A DNA stretch of 64,000 nucleotides from an uncultured Prevotellaceae bacterium (GCA_900316315.1 ONCK01000014.1:1-64000); one strand, 5' to 3'; positions 28,138-37,861 are shown, numbered from the stretch's first letter. The notes: generated from the sequence alone by a model not told the origin. Numbers and translations are program-made.

Positions 28138-28145
28138 CAAAGGTA
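28138..28145 (-). promoter_or_regulatory. -7 box of the GH43 operon
   Basis: Minus-strand TACCTTTG lies about 90 bases upstream of the 27300-28046 gene. No -33 box at normal spacing was found. Confidence 0.45.
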
Positions 28146-28290
28146 CAACAAATATTCAATTTCATGACTGGCGAGCCGCCTTTTTTACATTCTATTTTTC
28201 TTCTTATCGTCAGCCGATCGCACTTTATGCGCGGGAAAGTCTGCTCCGGAAGGCGCCATCTTGTGATGTCTACGGTGAGGGGGAGTACAA

Positions 28291-28345
28291 GTTTTTTGCA
28301 TCCCGCAATCCCTCATCCGGAACAAACTCACTATCTTTGCACTAA
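28291..28345 (+). promoter_or_regulatory. Promoter block of the M13 peptidase gene, shared with 32126-32181
   Basis: This 55-base block matches 32126-32181 at 46 of 55 positions (one gap), including TCCCGCnATCC, TCATnCGG and the -7 box TATCTTTGC at 28332-28340. No TTG box sits at the usual -33 place, so an activator or alternative sigma may recognise the conserved part. The rest of the gap 28047-28500 holds a possible small frame (28365-28499) only. Confidence 0.65.
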
Positions 28346-28500
28346 GCAACCCATCCATGAGCCTATGCCGTCTCATCCGCACCACGCGGGACCTCCGGAT
28401 GAATGCCGCGAATGGGGGAACAAGGCTGTGCCTGCCAAACAATACTGTGCTGCGTGCAGGCGTCTTAGATACAGATTATCCATTTATATCATCACATAAA

Positions 28501-30528
28501 ATGAGAAAAAAAAGCTTATTGTTGGGATTGGCCTTTGTAGCTACAGGAGCCTTGGCCCAGTCCCATCTCTCCTCGGGCATTGACTTGAAGAATCTCGACA
28601 CTTCGGTGAAGCCCGGCAACGACTTCTATCACTACGCCGCTGGCGGCTGGCTCAAGACTCACCCGCTTGATGCCGAGCACACAGAGAACGGCGCGTTCAC
28701 CGACCTTTACGAACAAAATCAGAAACGCATCCAGGAAATCATCCTCCAGTATGCCTCTAAGCCACAAAAGCAAGGCACACTGGAGCAAAAGATAGGGTCA
28801 CTCTACAACCTCATGATGGACAGCGTCCGTCTCAACCGTGAGGGCTGGGATCCCATCAAGCCGACGCTCGACAAGATTAAGGCCATCCGCAATCGCCGTG
28901 AGTACCAGCTCGTGACCGCGCAGCTCGACCACAACGGCGAGTCGACGATGATGTTCGGTATCGGCGTAGGAGCCGACCAGCGCAATGCCGACTGGAACCT
29001 CGTGGGCATCGGTCAGGGCGGCCTCGGTCTCGGCACGCGCGACTACTATCTCTCCGACGATGCGCAAAACAAGCGCGTACTTGAGGCCTACAAGACCTAT
29101 ATCAAGAATCTATTCCAAATGACTGGCGCTGACGAGGCTACAGCTGAGAAGAAGATGCAGGCAGTACTTGCTATTGAGACGCGCATTGCCAAGGCTAGCT
29201 ACGACCAGGTGAAGCTGCGTGACGTAGCAGCCAACTACCATAAGATGCCCTACGCCCAACTCGTCAACGACTTCCCGGGTATCGACTGGGGCAACGTGTT
29301 CCTGGCAAGCGGATTCCCCGCCTTTGACTATATAGACGTGGGCCAGCCCGAACCTATCCACGAGGTAGAGAAGATACTGGCCGAGACGCCGCTCGACGAC
29401 CTCAAGGCTTATGCTGAAGCCAAGGTTATCTCGGGTGCTTCGAGCCAACTAAGTGACGCATTCCGCAAGGAAGCCTTCAAATTTTCGAGCGTGCTGACCG
29501 GCGTCAAGCAAGACCGTCCCCGCTGGAAGCGCGCTGTCAACTTGGTCAGCGGCACACTGGGCGAAGCCATCGGCAAGCTCTATGTAGAGAAATACTTCCC
29601 CGAGGCCAACAAAAAGCGTATGTTGGAACTCGTCCACAATCTGCAGACCGCACTCGGCGAGCGCATCAGCGAAGCCACGTGGATGAGCGCCGCTACCAAG
29701 GCTCAAGCCAAGGACAAGTTGGCCAACTTCATCATCAAAATCGGTTATCCTGACAAGTGGAAGGACTATACGGGCCTGCAGGTCAACGATAGCCTGTCGC
29801 TCTACGAGAACCTTGCGCGCATCTCCCGTTGGGCGACCGACGATGAGATTTCCCGTAATGTCAACAAGAAGGTAGATAAAAGCGAGTGGGGCATGACGCC
29901 GCAGACCATCAACGCTTACTACAACCCAACGACCAATGAGATTTGTTTCCCCGCGGCCATTCTGCAGCCGCCCTTCTTTGACATGAGCGCAGACGATGCC
30001 GCCAACTACGGCGGTATCGGCGCCGTAATCGGACATGAGATGAGCCACGGCTTCGATGACCAGGGCGCACAATTTGATAAGTCCGGCAACGAACGCAACT
30101 GGTGGACGGAAGCAGACAAAAAGAACTTCGAAGCCCGCACTAAGGTGCTGGCCGACTATTTCTCCCAGTTTGAGGTGCTGCCCGGCGTAAAGGTTAACGG
30201 CAAACAGACTCTCGGCGAGAATATCGGCGACAATGGTGGCCTGAATATCGCTTTCCGCGCTTTGCAGAACGCCATGAAGGAGCATACGCTCGGTGTCAAG
30301 GATGGCTTCACGCCCGAACAGCGTTTCTTCCTCTCTTGGGGCCGCATCTGGGCCGGCAACTCCACACCCGAGTACGTAAAGTATTTGCTCACAGTTGACG
30401 TTCACTCGCCCAACTACGCCCGCGTCAACGCAGCGCTTCCGATGATCGATGGCTGGTACGAAGCCTTCAAGGTAAAGAAGGGTGACAAGCTCTTCGTGCC
30501 CAAGAGCAAGCGCGCACACATCTGGTAA
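28501..30528 (+). CDS. M13 family zinc endopeptidase (PepO/neprilysin-like)
   Basis: A 675-residue secreted metalloendopeptidase. A signal peptide covers 1-19 (LGLAFVATGALAQ). The N-terminal M13 domain starts KPGNDFYHYAAGGWLK, and the catalytic domain has H512-E513-x-x-H516 (VIGHEMSHGFDDQG), the third zinc ligand E573 (GENIGDNGGLNIA), the substrate-binding NAYYNPTTNEICFPAAILQPPFF, and the closing motif NAALPMIDGWYEAF. All active-site residues are intact. The ATG at 28501 was chosen since it opens the signal peptide; the longer frame to 28357 starts just after the promoter. An alpha/beta hydrolase gene follows after 25 bases. Confidence 0.95.
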   Translation: MRKKSLLLGLAFVATGALAQSHLSSGIDLKNLDTSVKPGNDFYHYAAGGWLKTHPLDAEHTENGAFTDLYEQNQKRIQEIILQYASKPQKQGTLEQKIGSLYNLMMDSVRLNREGWDPIKPTLDKIKAIRNRREYQLVTAQLDHNGESTMMFGIGVGADQRNADWNLVGIGQGGLGLGTRDYYLSDDAQNKRVLEAYKTYIKNLFQMTGADEATAEKKMQAVLAIETRIAKASYDQVKLRDVAANYHKMPYAQLVNDFPGIDWGNVFLASGFPAFDYIDVGQPEPIHEVEKILAETPLDDLKAYAEAKVISGASSQLSDAFRKEAFKFSSVLTGVKQDRPRWKRAVNLVSGTLGEAIGKLYVEKYFPEANKKRMLELVHNLQTALGERISEATWMSAATKAQAKDKLANFIIKIGYPDKWKDYTGLQVNDSLSLYENLARISRWATDDEISRNVNKKVDKSEWGMTPQTINAYYNPTTNEICFPAAILQPPFFDMSADDAANYGGIGAVIGHEMSHGFDDQGAQFDKSGNERNWWTEADKKNFEARTKVLADYFSQFEVLPGVKVNGKQTLGENIGDNGGLNIAFRALQNAMKEHTLGVKDGFTPEQRFFLSWGRIWAGNSTPEYVKYLLTVDVHSPNYARVNAALPMIDGWYEAFKVKKGDKLFVPKSKRAHIW

Positions 30529-30553
30529 TTATTAATTCTAGAAAATAAAGAAG

Positions 30554-31783
30554 GTGAAAAAGTATTTCGTAGGGGTAATGCTAGCCGCAGGACTGACGTG
30601 CCAGGCCCAAAGCCTCGATGGCTCATGGATGGGCACGCTCGATGCCGGCGCCCAAAAGATGACGATTCAGGCAAAGGTCAATCAAGCCAGCCGGCAAGTA
30701 ACCGCCACCATCACAGAACTTGGAGCCCCCGAGCAGGCGCTGGATGTCAATTATCTGAGCGCTGACTCGATAAGTGTTGCCTTCGAGCCATTGGACATCA
30801 CGTATCAGGGCAAGCTACAAGACAATGTGGTCAAAGGCATCTTTGTGCAGCGCGGTTTTCGCCTGCCCCTAGACCTTACGAGAGGCGATGTGACTTACAA
30901 TCGCCCCCAGGAGCCGACCGCGCCCTACCCTTATCAGACCGAGGAGGTGACGTTTGCCAACAAGGCAGCCGGCGTTACGCTGGCCGGCACACTGACCTAT
31001 CCCGTCGACTACAAGGCCGGCAACAAGGTACCCGTGGTGCTGATGGTGACAGGCAGCGGACCGGAGAACCGCGATGAGGAACTTTTTCATCATAAGCCGT
31101 TTCTCGTGATTGCCGATTACTTGGCGCGCCACGGCATTGCCTCTTTGCGCTACGACGACCGCGGTACGGCCCAGTCAACCGGCGACTATGCCTCAGCCCT
31201 GACCACTGACTTCGCCGCCGATGCCGAAGCCGGCCTCGCCTATCTGAGACAGCTGAAGAAGTTCGGCAAGGTGGGACTGCTCGGCCACAGCGAGGGCGGC
31301 CTCATCGGCTACATGCTTGGCAGCAAAGGCAAGACTGACTTTATCGTAAGCCTCGCCGGTCCAGCTTGCAGGATTGACACGATGCTCATGACGCAACTCA
31401 ACGCGCTGGCACGCGTCCAAGGCTACAACGGAATGCTCGTAAAAGACGTCGCTTCGGCCAAGCAGTATCTAAACGCCGGCGACAAGTCAGCGTGGATGAA
31501 GGCTTTTCTCGAGATGGACGCCACGCCGTTTGTCAAGGCCACAACCTGTCCTGTGCTGGCCTTGGGCGGAGAGAAGGACCTCAACGTTCCGGTGAGCATC
31601 AACAATCCGAGTCTTGAAGCTCGTCTGAAGAAGCAGCCGAAGACTCAGATCAAGGTTTACCCAGGGTTGAGCCATCTCTTCCAGCACAGCGCCACGGGCA
31701 ATCCGATGGAGGCTTCCAAGATTGAAGAGACCGTTGCGCCCGAGGTACTAAGCGACATCGCCACGTGGATCAACAGTTTGTAG
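30554..31783 (+). CDS. Secreted alpha/beta hydrolase
   Basis: A 409-residue protein starting at GTG, with a signal peptide (about 1-18). An N-terminal beta-rich region (20-110) of the sort found before bacterial secreted hydrolases leads to an alpha/beta hydrolase domain (about 130-409) with TGSGPENRDEE (oxyanion region), RYDDRGTAQSTGDY, nucleophile S246 in GHSEGG, the acid region GGEKDLNVP and the histidine in LSHLFQ. It is probably an esterase or peptidase in the periplasm. It lies 25 bases after the M13 gene and ends at a strong terminator, so the two form one unit. Confidence 0.87.
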   Translation: MKKYFVGVMLAAGLTCQAQSLDGSWMGTLDAGAQKMTIQAKVNQASRQVTATITELGAPEQALDVNYLSADSISVAFEPLDITYQGKLQDNVVKGIFVQRGFRLPLDLTRGDVTYNRPQEPTAPYPYQTEEVTFANKAAGVTLAGTLTYPVDYKAGNKVPVVLMVTGSGPENRDEELFHHKPFLVIADYLARHGIASLRYDDRGTAQSTGDYASALTTDFAADAEAGLAYLRQLKKFGKVGLLGHSEGGLIGYMLGSKGKTDFIVSLAGPACRIDTMLMTQLNALARVQGYNGMLVKDVASAKQYLNAGDKSAWMKAFLEMDATPFVKATTCPVLALGGEKDLNVPVSINNPSLEARLKKQPKTQIKVYPGLSHLFQHSATGNPMEASKIEETVAPEVLSDIATWINSL

Positions 31784-31858
31784 TGTCGCAGCGACCGCGC
31801 AGCAGCCTTCTTTTCCCGACCTTCTCTTGAGAGAATCGTGCTGAGAGCAGGGATAGAC

Positions 31859-31905
31859 GCCCCCGATAAGAAGTTTAAGCGACTTCCTATCGGGGGCTTC
31901 CTTTT
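31859..31905 (+). terminator. Rho-independent terminator of the M13/hydrolase unit
   Basis: GCCCCCGATA (31859-31868) pairs perfectly with TATCGGGGGC (31888-31897), with an inner GAAGT/ACTTC extension, followed by TTCCTTTTT. The rest of the gap 31784-32200 holds the C10 promoter block. Confidence 0.9.
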
Positions 31906-32125
31906 TGGGATGGTCTTTCCGCCTCGGCTCTCTTTTTTCCAGACTAAGCTATCATCCATTATCCGCAGATAGTTTGTAGCCCATCTCATGATTGTCCCCA
32001 TTTGTCTCTTCCTCCTCCTGCTTGTGCGGATATAGCGCGAGGAAGAGGGCAACTGCTCCCGTAATCAAGTGCTTCGCTTTTTGCTGGCAAGGGAATATCG
32101 TCAAAAGCAAATACGAGAAAAATCC

Positions 32126-32181
32126 GTTTTTTTGCGTCCCGCGATCCGTCATACGGCACAATATCACTACCTTTGCGCTAA
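32126..32181 (+). promoter_or_regulatory. Promoter block of the C10 peptidase gene, shared with 28291-28345
   Basis: It matches the block upstream of the M13 gene (46 of 55 bases), including the -7 box TACCTTTGC at 32168-32176. The start codon follows 20 bases later. Sequence similarity even continues around an ATGCCGTC shared downstream. Confidence 0.65.
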
Positions 32182-32200
32182 ATAATTCAGTCCGCCTCTC

Positions 32201-34111
32201 ATGCCGTCCATCCGTCATCTGTTTGGTCTCCTGCTCGGTCTACTGCTGTCACTTCCAGCGCTGAGTCAGCCGCTCACGGAGGCCACAGCGCGTCAGCTGG
32301 CCGCCAGCCAACTCAGCCGGTGCGGCGCACTGTCAAGGTCGTACCGCCCCACTCAGTTGCAGCGTGCGCCCCTGCCCGATGACATCAGCGACTATCTCTT
32401 CACCACGTCCGACCACCAGTTTGCTATCGTGGGAGGCAGCGAGTCACGTCCCCGTCTCCTCGGCTACGGCACGGCCGCCGGCACCGCGCTACCCACAGGC
32501 CTGACCGACCTACTGCGCCTCAGCGCTGGCAAGACGGCCAGTACGCGTGTCTCCACCGCAGCCGTGACACCCGTCACGCCATTTATCAAGACTATTAGGA
32601 GACAGGAAGCCCCCTTCAACCGCATGTGCCCCTACTATATCTCCGACAGCGGTGTCCAGAGTACCGAGCACACGGTCGTAGGCTGCGTTGCCACCTCGCT
32701 GGAGCAGGTGCTGACCTACTACCGCCGGCCAAGTGTTCTGCTAGCCAACCTCCCAGGCTGGACAACCAGCCACTACACCATCGACACGGTGCCCGCCGGC
32801 AGCACGATAGACTACGACAAGATCCTCAATGTCTATGCGGACAGTGACTACACCCAAGCTCAGATTGACGAGGTCGCCCGTCTGAGCTACTGGTGCGGCG
32901 TGGCAGCCCATATGAACTGGGGACTGTACTCCTCCGGCGCCAGTCTGGCGACGCTGGTGAAGCCCATGCACGAAGCCTTTGGCTACTCCTACGTGCGTCA
33001 TATCTACTCCTCCGACTTCAGCGAGGCCAACTGGCAGCGCGTCCTCCGAGGAGAACTGGCCGCGGGGCGACCTGTGCTCTTTGCAGGCTACACGACCTTT
33101 ATCCAGGGTCACGCCTTCCTCCTCGACGGTCTCGACAGCGACGGGCTATACCACATCGTGTGGGGATATGGCGGCGACTACGACGGATACTTTGACCTCA
33201 ATGTGCTCAATACCTTTGAGTCTGTCAATGACACGACACCTTATGGTATCATCACGGGACACTACTGCAATCAGGAGGCCCTCTTGCTCTGCCCCGACAG
33301 CGTCAACTACTCCACCTCCGATACGCTCCCCGCGCAACACCGTCTGAGAGTCGACACGGTGACCTTTGACCGGCAACCCGACCTGAGCGGCTATGTCGCC
33401 GCACACCTCCATGTCAGCAATATCAGCACCGACACGCTCACCTCCAGTTACCTCCTGATGACTTACGACCCAGCCGATACCACCATCTACACCACGGCCG
33501 ACGAAGTGTCGCTCGCAGGCTGCGTAATCCCACCGGCTACCGATACAGTGCTGACGGCATTCTGCGGATTTAGGCAGGCTGGACGGCGTGTCTTCTCGGT
33601 GAGCACCGACGACAGCGCCCACTGCTACCTCGACACTATCGAAGTACTGGAGACCAAGTTGCCTACGGTGAGCGTCAGCCTCGCTGACAGCACCATCGGC
33701 AGCACAGAGGCGGCCTTCGTATTCAAATACTCCAATCCCTCCGCCGAATATTGGGCCGGCACGTCCATCACCTACTGCCTCTTTGAAGGCGATTTTGATA
33801 CAGACAAATGCGATCTGCGCCACTGGGGCCTGCTTAATGTCCCCCCATTGTCGGACCAGCAGGACAGCACCGTCTTTGCCCACCTCAAGGAGGGCACACG
33901 CTATACGCTTGTCGTGCGGTGTCAGTGGAAACAAGCGCTGACGGTCCAGTTTGAGACACCCACCACGACCTCCATACGTTCCATTCTCACCGACACAGCT
34001 CCCGATGCCATCTACGACTTGCAGGGACGGCGCATCGCCAAGCCCCAGCACCGCGGCATCTACCTCATTCGCCGCAATGGGCAGACCTCTCTCCGCTATC
34101 TGCAACCCTGA
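32201..34111 (+). CDS. Secreted C10 family cysteine peptidase (streptopain-like)
   Basis: A 636-residue secreted protease. Signal peptide 1-22 (cleavage near PALSQ), then an inhibitory propeptide with AIVGGSESRPRLLGYG, then the C10 domain with C162 (VVGCVATSLEQVL) and H304 (GHAFLLDGL), followed by HIVWGYGGDYDGYF. Residues about 375-590 are beta-rich. The last 50 (AIYDLQGRRI ... HRGIYLIRRNGQTSLRYL) look like a type A sorting tail of type IX cargo. So the protein is probably exported by the system whose PorU and PorV are encoded here. The HD-domain gene follows 16 bases after the stop. Confidence 0.9.
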   Translation: MPSIRHLFGLLLGLLLSLPALSQPLTEATARQLAASQLSRCGALSRSYRPTQLQRAPLPDDISDYLFTTSDHQFAIVGGSESRPRLLGYGTAAGTALPTGLTDLLRLSAGKTASTRVSTAAVTPVTPFIKTIRRQEAPFNRMCPYYISDSGVQSTEHTVVGCVATSLEQVLTYYRRPSVLLANLPGWTTSHYTIDTVPAGSTIDYDKILNVYADSDYTQAQIDEVARLSYWCGVAAHMNWGLYSSGASLATLVKPMHEAFGYSYVRHIYSSDFSEANWQRVLRGELAAGRPVLFAGYTTFIQGHAFLLDGLDSDGLYHIVWGYGGDYDGYFDLNVLNTFESVNDTTPYGIITGHYCNQEALLLCPDSVNYSTSDTLPAQHRLRVDTVTFDRQPDLSGYVAAHLHVSNISTDTLTSSYLLMTYDPADTTIYTTADEVSLAGCVIPPATDTVLTAFCGFRQAGRRVFSVSTDDSAHCYLDTIEVLETKLPTVSVSLADSTIGSTEAAFVFKYSNPSAEYWAGTSITYCLFEGDFDTDKCDLRHWGLLNVPPLSDQQDSTVFAHLKEGTRYTLVVRCQWKQALTVQFETPTTTSIRSILTDTAPDAIYDLQGRRIAKPQHRGIYLIRRNGQTSLRYLQP

Positions 34112-34127
34112 CCTCAAACTTACCACC

Positions 34128-34664
34128 ATGCAAACTATACAGATCATTGACCAATACTACTCCGACAATCCGCCTCTCCGCCAGCTCCTGCTCACGCATA
34201 GCCGCCAGGTGATGGACTGTGCGCTGCAGGCCGCCCGCAAGCATCCCGAGCTGGGTGCCGACTTGCAGGTATTGGCCGACGGGGCCATGCTCCACGACGT
34301 GGGCATCTACCTCTGCCATGCGCCCTCCATCTACTGCCACGGCGACGCGCCCTACCTGATGCACGGCTACCTCGGCGGCCAACTGCTCCGCGAGCTCGGG
34401 CTCCCCGTTCTGGCGCGTATCTGCGAGCGTCATACGGGGGCAGGTCTGACCCGCGAGACCATCATCGCCCATCAGCTCGACATGCCTCTGCAGGACTATC
34501 TGCCGGAGACGCTGGAAGAGAAGATCATCTGCTGGGCTGACAAATTCTACTCCAAGTCTCATCCCGACCGGGTGCGCACTCCCCAGCAAGCGTATCAGAG
34601 CCTGCTGAAATTTGGAGAGGAGGGCGCCAAGCGCTTTCTTGACTGGCAGCACCTTTTCGGTTAA
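34128..34664 (+). CDS. HD domain phosphohydrolase
   Basis: A 178-residue cytoplasmic HD-superfamily protein. The metal ligands are H24 (THSRQVMDCAL), H56-D57 (MLHDVGIY) and later histidines in LMHGYLGG and ERHTGAG; the C-terminal part (EEKIICWADKFYSKS) is shared with proteins annotated as HDIG-domain phosphohydrolases. The probable substrate is a nucleotide or phosphomonoester, not further defined. The ATG at 34128 was chosen because the longer frame overlaps the C10 gene. The 296-base gap that follows shows a GCTGCCGG/CCGGCAGC inverted repeat near 34771-34808 and no gene. Confidence 0.85.
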   Translation: MQTIQIIDQYYSDNPPLRQLLLTHSRQVMDCALQAARKHPELGADLQVLADGAMLHDVGIYLCHAPSIYCHGDAPYLMHGYLGGQLLRELGLPVLARICERHTGAGLTRETIIAHQLDMPLQDYLPETLEEKIICWADKFYSKSHPDRVRTPQQAYQSLLKFGEEGAKRFLDWQHLFG

Positions 34665-34960
34665 ATAATTGTTTCAGAAGTTTTTTCTTATTACCAACAA
34701 TTCTTCCCGTCATAACAGTCCGGCTTCTAAGGCCTACACCCCATCAGCCGTGCCACTCTGCCCGCTGCCGGATTTATCGTGTATCCATCCGACAATTTGC
34801 CGGCAGCTTTGGCAGACAAACCGTTTCCCATACGCAGCTGACAGAGTGTGCGTTGCTCGATAGCGGGAGAGAGGAAGGGAGACGTCCAAAGGACAATCTC
34901 GACATCTTTATGCCTTTTTAAATCGATAGAAGGGGATTAGAAGTACAGATTTGCTTAATT

Positions 34961-37861
34961 TTGCAGCTAATTAGACTCATTGTCTCCGTCTTGAGAAGCT
35001 TCTTACTCTGCATACTTCTGCTCTGCACCACCGCCTGCCTCGCCTTGGGACTGATGCGGGTGATGCCTGTGCCTGCCTTGTCGGCTGAGCGCACGAGCCA
35101 GGTGGCTCCCCGTGACACCACGGCCAAGGCCTCCCGCCACCACAAGACGAAGGGCAAGGAGCAGACGCCGTCAGCAGTCCACGACACGCTGAGCAACGGC
35201 ACCCCCATCGCCTTCCAGACCGACTCTACGGGGCGCAACATCACCTTTGCCCTCGACTCGACCGCCACCGACTCGACCCGTGCCGACTCGGCGCACAAGA
35301 AGGACGGCCTCGACCAGCCTGTGGCCTACGAGGCCAATGACTCCTCCACCTACATCGCGGATACACGTCTCACCACCCTCTACGGTGACAGCAAGGTCAG
35401 GTATCAGGACATGACCCTCAGCGCCGCGCGCATCTCCATGAACAATGACAGCACACTGGCCCACGCTTACGCCGACCGAGACTCGACCGGTGAACTGATA
35501 GGCAAGCCCGTCTATACCCAAAACTCCGACAACTACGAGAGCGAGGAGATGAGCTACAACTTCAAGACCAAGAAGGGATTTATCAAAAACGTGTCTACGG
35601 AGCAGGGACAGGGATTTCTCAATTCCCAATCGTCCAAGCGAGCCAACGATGGCACGCTCTTTCTCCAGCACGCCAAGTATACGACCTGCGACGCGGAGCA
35701 TCCGCACTTCTACCTCGCCCTTTCGCGCGCCAAAGTCAGACCTGGCAAGGAGGCCGTCTTTGGCCCTGCCTACTTGGTCGTAGAGGATGTTCCCCTACCC
35801 CTGGCCATACCGGGCGGCTTCTTCCCCTTTACCCGCAAGTACTCAAGCGGATTTATCGTGCCCAGCTACGGCAGCGAGACGTCGCGCGGATTTTACCTCA
35901 GAGACGGAGGCTACTACTTCGCCATCAATGACCGCATAGACCTCACCCTGCTTGGCGAGCTCTACACCAAGGGTTCGTGGGGACTCAATGCCTCCTCGAC
36001 CTACAAGAAGCGCTACAAATACTCCGGTTCATTCTATGTCAACTACCTCAACACCATAGAGGGAGAAAAGAACATGCCGGACTATAGCAAGACCACCTCG
36101 TTTAAGATCCAGTGGACGCACCGCCAGGATCCCAAGGCCTCCATGTTCAGCCAGCTATCGGCAAGTGTCAACTTCGCCACCCAGAGCTTTGAGCGGAGCA
36201 ACCTGGCCAGCCTCTACAACCCTACAGCCTATACGCAGGCTACGAGAACCAGTAGCGTCAGTTACAGCCGCACGATCCCCAGCCTCGGCATGACGCTCTC
36301 CGCCTCGACCAACTTGAGCCAGAATATGACGGACAGCACCATCGCCCTCTCCCTGCCCGAGCTCAACATCTCGGTTTCGCGCTTCTACCCCTTCCGTCGC
36401 AAGCATCAGGTCGGCAAGCAGCGCTGGTATGAGAAGATTGCGATGACCTACACAGGACAGCTCAGCAACAGCATCACGACCAAGGAGAGCAAGCTCCTGC
36501 ACAGCGATCTCATCAAGGACTGGCGCAACGGCATGTCCCACTCCATCCCCGTCAGCGCCTCGTTCAATCTCTTCAAGTACGTGACCGTCACGCCCTCCTT
36601 CACCTTCCGCGACCGCATGTACACCAACAAGGTCATGCAGTCCTGGGATACCGACCGGCAGAGCGTAGTCAGAGACACCACCTACGGATTTTACAACGTC
36701 TACAACTGGAATATGTCCGTCTCGGCCAATACGACGCTTTACGGATTCTACAAGCCGTGGAAATTTCTTTTCGGCGACAAGATTATAGCCGTGCGTCATG
36801 TGCTCAAGCCCTCTGTCTCTTACAGCTACGCCCCCGACTTCGGAGCAAGCAGATACGGATATTGGGACAGCTACGTCAAGACCGATGCCCATGGCAACGT
36901 ATCCACCGTCACCTACTCGCCCTTTGCGGGATCCCTCTTCAGTGTGCCCGGACGCAGCAAGACGGGTAGCATCAGCCTGGCGGTCAGCAACAACCTCGAG
37001 ATGAAGGTCAAGAGCGACAAAGACTCCACCGGCGAAAAGAAAATCAGCCTCATCGACGAACTCTCCGGATCCATTTCCTACAATATGGCCTCTGCCACCC
37101 GCCCGTGGAGCGACCTGTCCACACGACTCCGCCTCAAGCTCACCAAGAACTACACCTTCAGCCTCGCAGCCGTCTTTGCGACATACGCCTATCAGTTTGA
37201 CAAAAACGGAAACGTCTACGTGGGCGACCGCACGGAGTGGAGCTACGGACGCTTCGGCCGCTTCCAGGGTATGTCGCAAAATCTGTCGTACACGATCAGC
37301 AACAATACGTTTAAGAAAAAGAAGCGGACCAACTCTTCATCCGGCAAGGGAAATACCAATACTGACAACGATACCGATGAAGCCAACGAGGAGGGCGACA
37401 CCAACGTAGACCCCGACCTCAAGGGCGGAAATGCACCTGATGAGGGGGGCGAATCTCAGTCACAGGTCGGACCTGACGGCTACCTCAAGTTCTCCCTGCC
37501 CTGGTCACTCACCCTCAGCTACGGCATAACCATGAGGGAAAACACATCCGCCCGCATCAACCCCCGTACGATGCGCTACCCGTACAAATTTTCCCAGACC
37601 CTCAACTTCAATGGCTACGTCCGGCTCTCACAAGGCTGGAATATCAACTACAACTCCGGCTACGACTTCAACTACCATAAGCTCTCGATGACCACGGCCT
37701 CCCTTTCCCGCGACCTTCACTGCTTCTCCATGACCTGCTCCATCGTACTGAAGCCGTACACCTCCTTCAACTTCACTTTCAGGGCCAATATGTCTACCCT
37801 CGCCGACCTACTCAAGTGGGAGAAACGTAGCAGCTACAGCTCCAATATCGAGTGGAAATAG
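34961..37861 (+). CDS. lptD: LPS assembly protein LptD (Bacteroidetes type)
   Basis: An outer-membrane barrel that inserts lipopolysaccharide. The frame of up to 966 codons has an N-terminal hydrophobic signal, an OstA-like jellyroll region (about 110-260: STYIADTRLTTLYGDSKVRY, FKTKKGFIKNVST, LFLQHAKYTTCDAEHPHFYL) and a long C-terminal barrel of alternating strands. KVRPGKEAVFGPAYLVVED and FFPFTRKYSSGFIVPSYGSE are family hallmarks. The start is uncertain: the first codon is TTG at 34961, overlapping a possible -7 box TAATTTTGC, so a later in-frame TTG at 34991 is equally possible. An acidic insert near 790-830 lies between barrel strands. Confidence 0.85.
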   Translation: MQLIRLIVSVLRSFLLCILLLCTTACLALGLMRVMPVPALSAERTSQVAPRDTTAKASRHHKTKGKEQTPSAVHDTLSNGTPIAFQTDSTGRNITFALDSTATDSTRADSAHKKDGLDQPVAYEANDSSTYIADTRLTTLYGDSKVRYQDMTLSAARISMNNDSTLAHAYADRDSTGELIGKPVYTQNSDNYESEEMSYNFKTKKGFIKNVSTEQGQGFLNSQSSKRANDGTLFLQHAKYTTCDAEHPHFYLALSRAKVRPGKEAVFGPAYLVVEDVPLPLAIPGGFFPFTRKYSSGFIVPSYGSETSRGFYLRDGGYYFAINDRIDLTLLGELYTKGSWGLNASSTYKKRYKYSGSFYVNYLNTIEGEKNMPDYSKTTSFKIQWTHRQDPKASMFSQLSASVNFATQSFERSNLASLYNPTAYTQATRTSSVSYSRTIPSLGMTLSASTNLSQNMTDSTIALSLPELNISVSRFYPFRRKHQVGKQRWYEKIAMTYTGQLSNSITTKESKLLHSDLIKDWRNGMSHSIPVSASFNLFKYVTVTPSFTFRDRMYTNKVMQSWDTDRQSVVRDTTYGFYNVYNWNMSVSANTTLYGFYKPWKFLFGDKIIAVRHVLKPSVSYSYAPDFGASRYGYWDSYVKTDAHGNVSTVTYSPFAGSLFSVPGRSKTGSISLAVSNNLEMKVKSDKDSTGEKKISLIDELSGSISYNMASATRPWSDLSTRLRLKLTKNYTFSLAAVFATYAYQFDKNGNVYVGDRTEWSYGRFGRFQGMSQNLSYTISNNTFKKKKRTNSSSGKGNTNTDNDTDEANEEGDTNVDPDLKGGNAPDEGGESQSQVGPDGYLKFSLPWSLTLSYGITMRENTSARINPRTMRYPYKFSQTLNFNGYVRLSQGWNINYNSGYDFNYHKLSMTTASLSRDLHCFSMTCSIVLKPYTSFNFTFRANMSTLADLLKWEKRSSYSSNIEWK

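Noticed and set aside
34771-34808. GCTGCCGG/CCGGCAGC inverted repeat as an lptD riboswitch or terminator
   Set aside because: The loop is long (about 22-30 bases), there is no T-run, and no conserved structure can be recognised.
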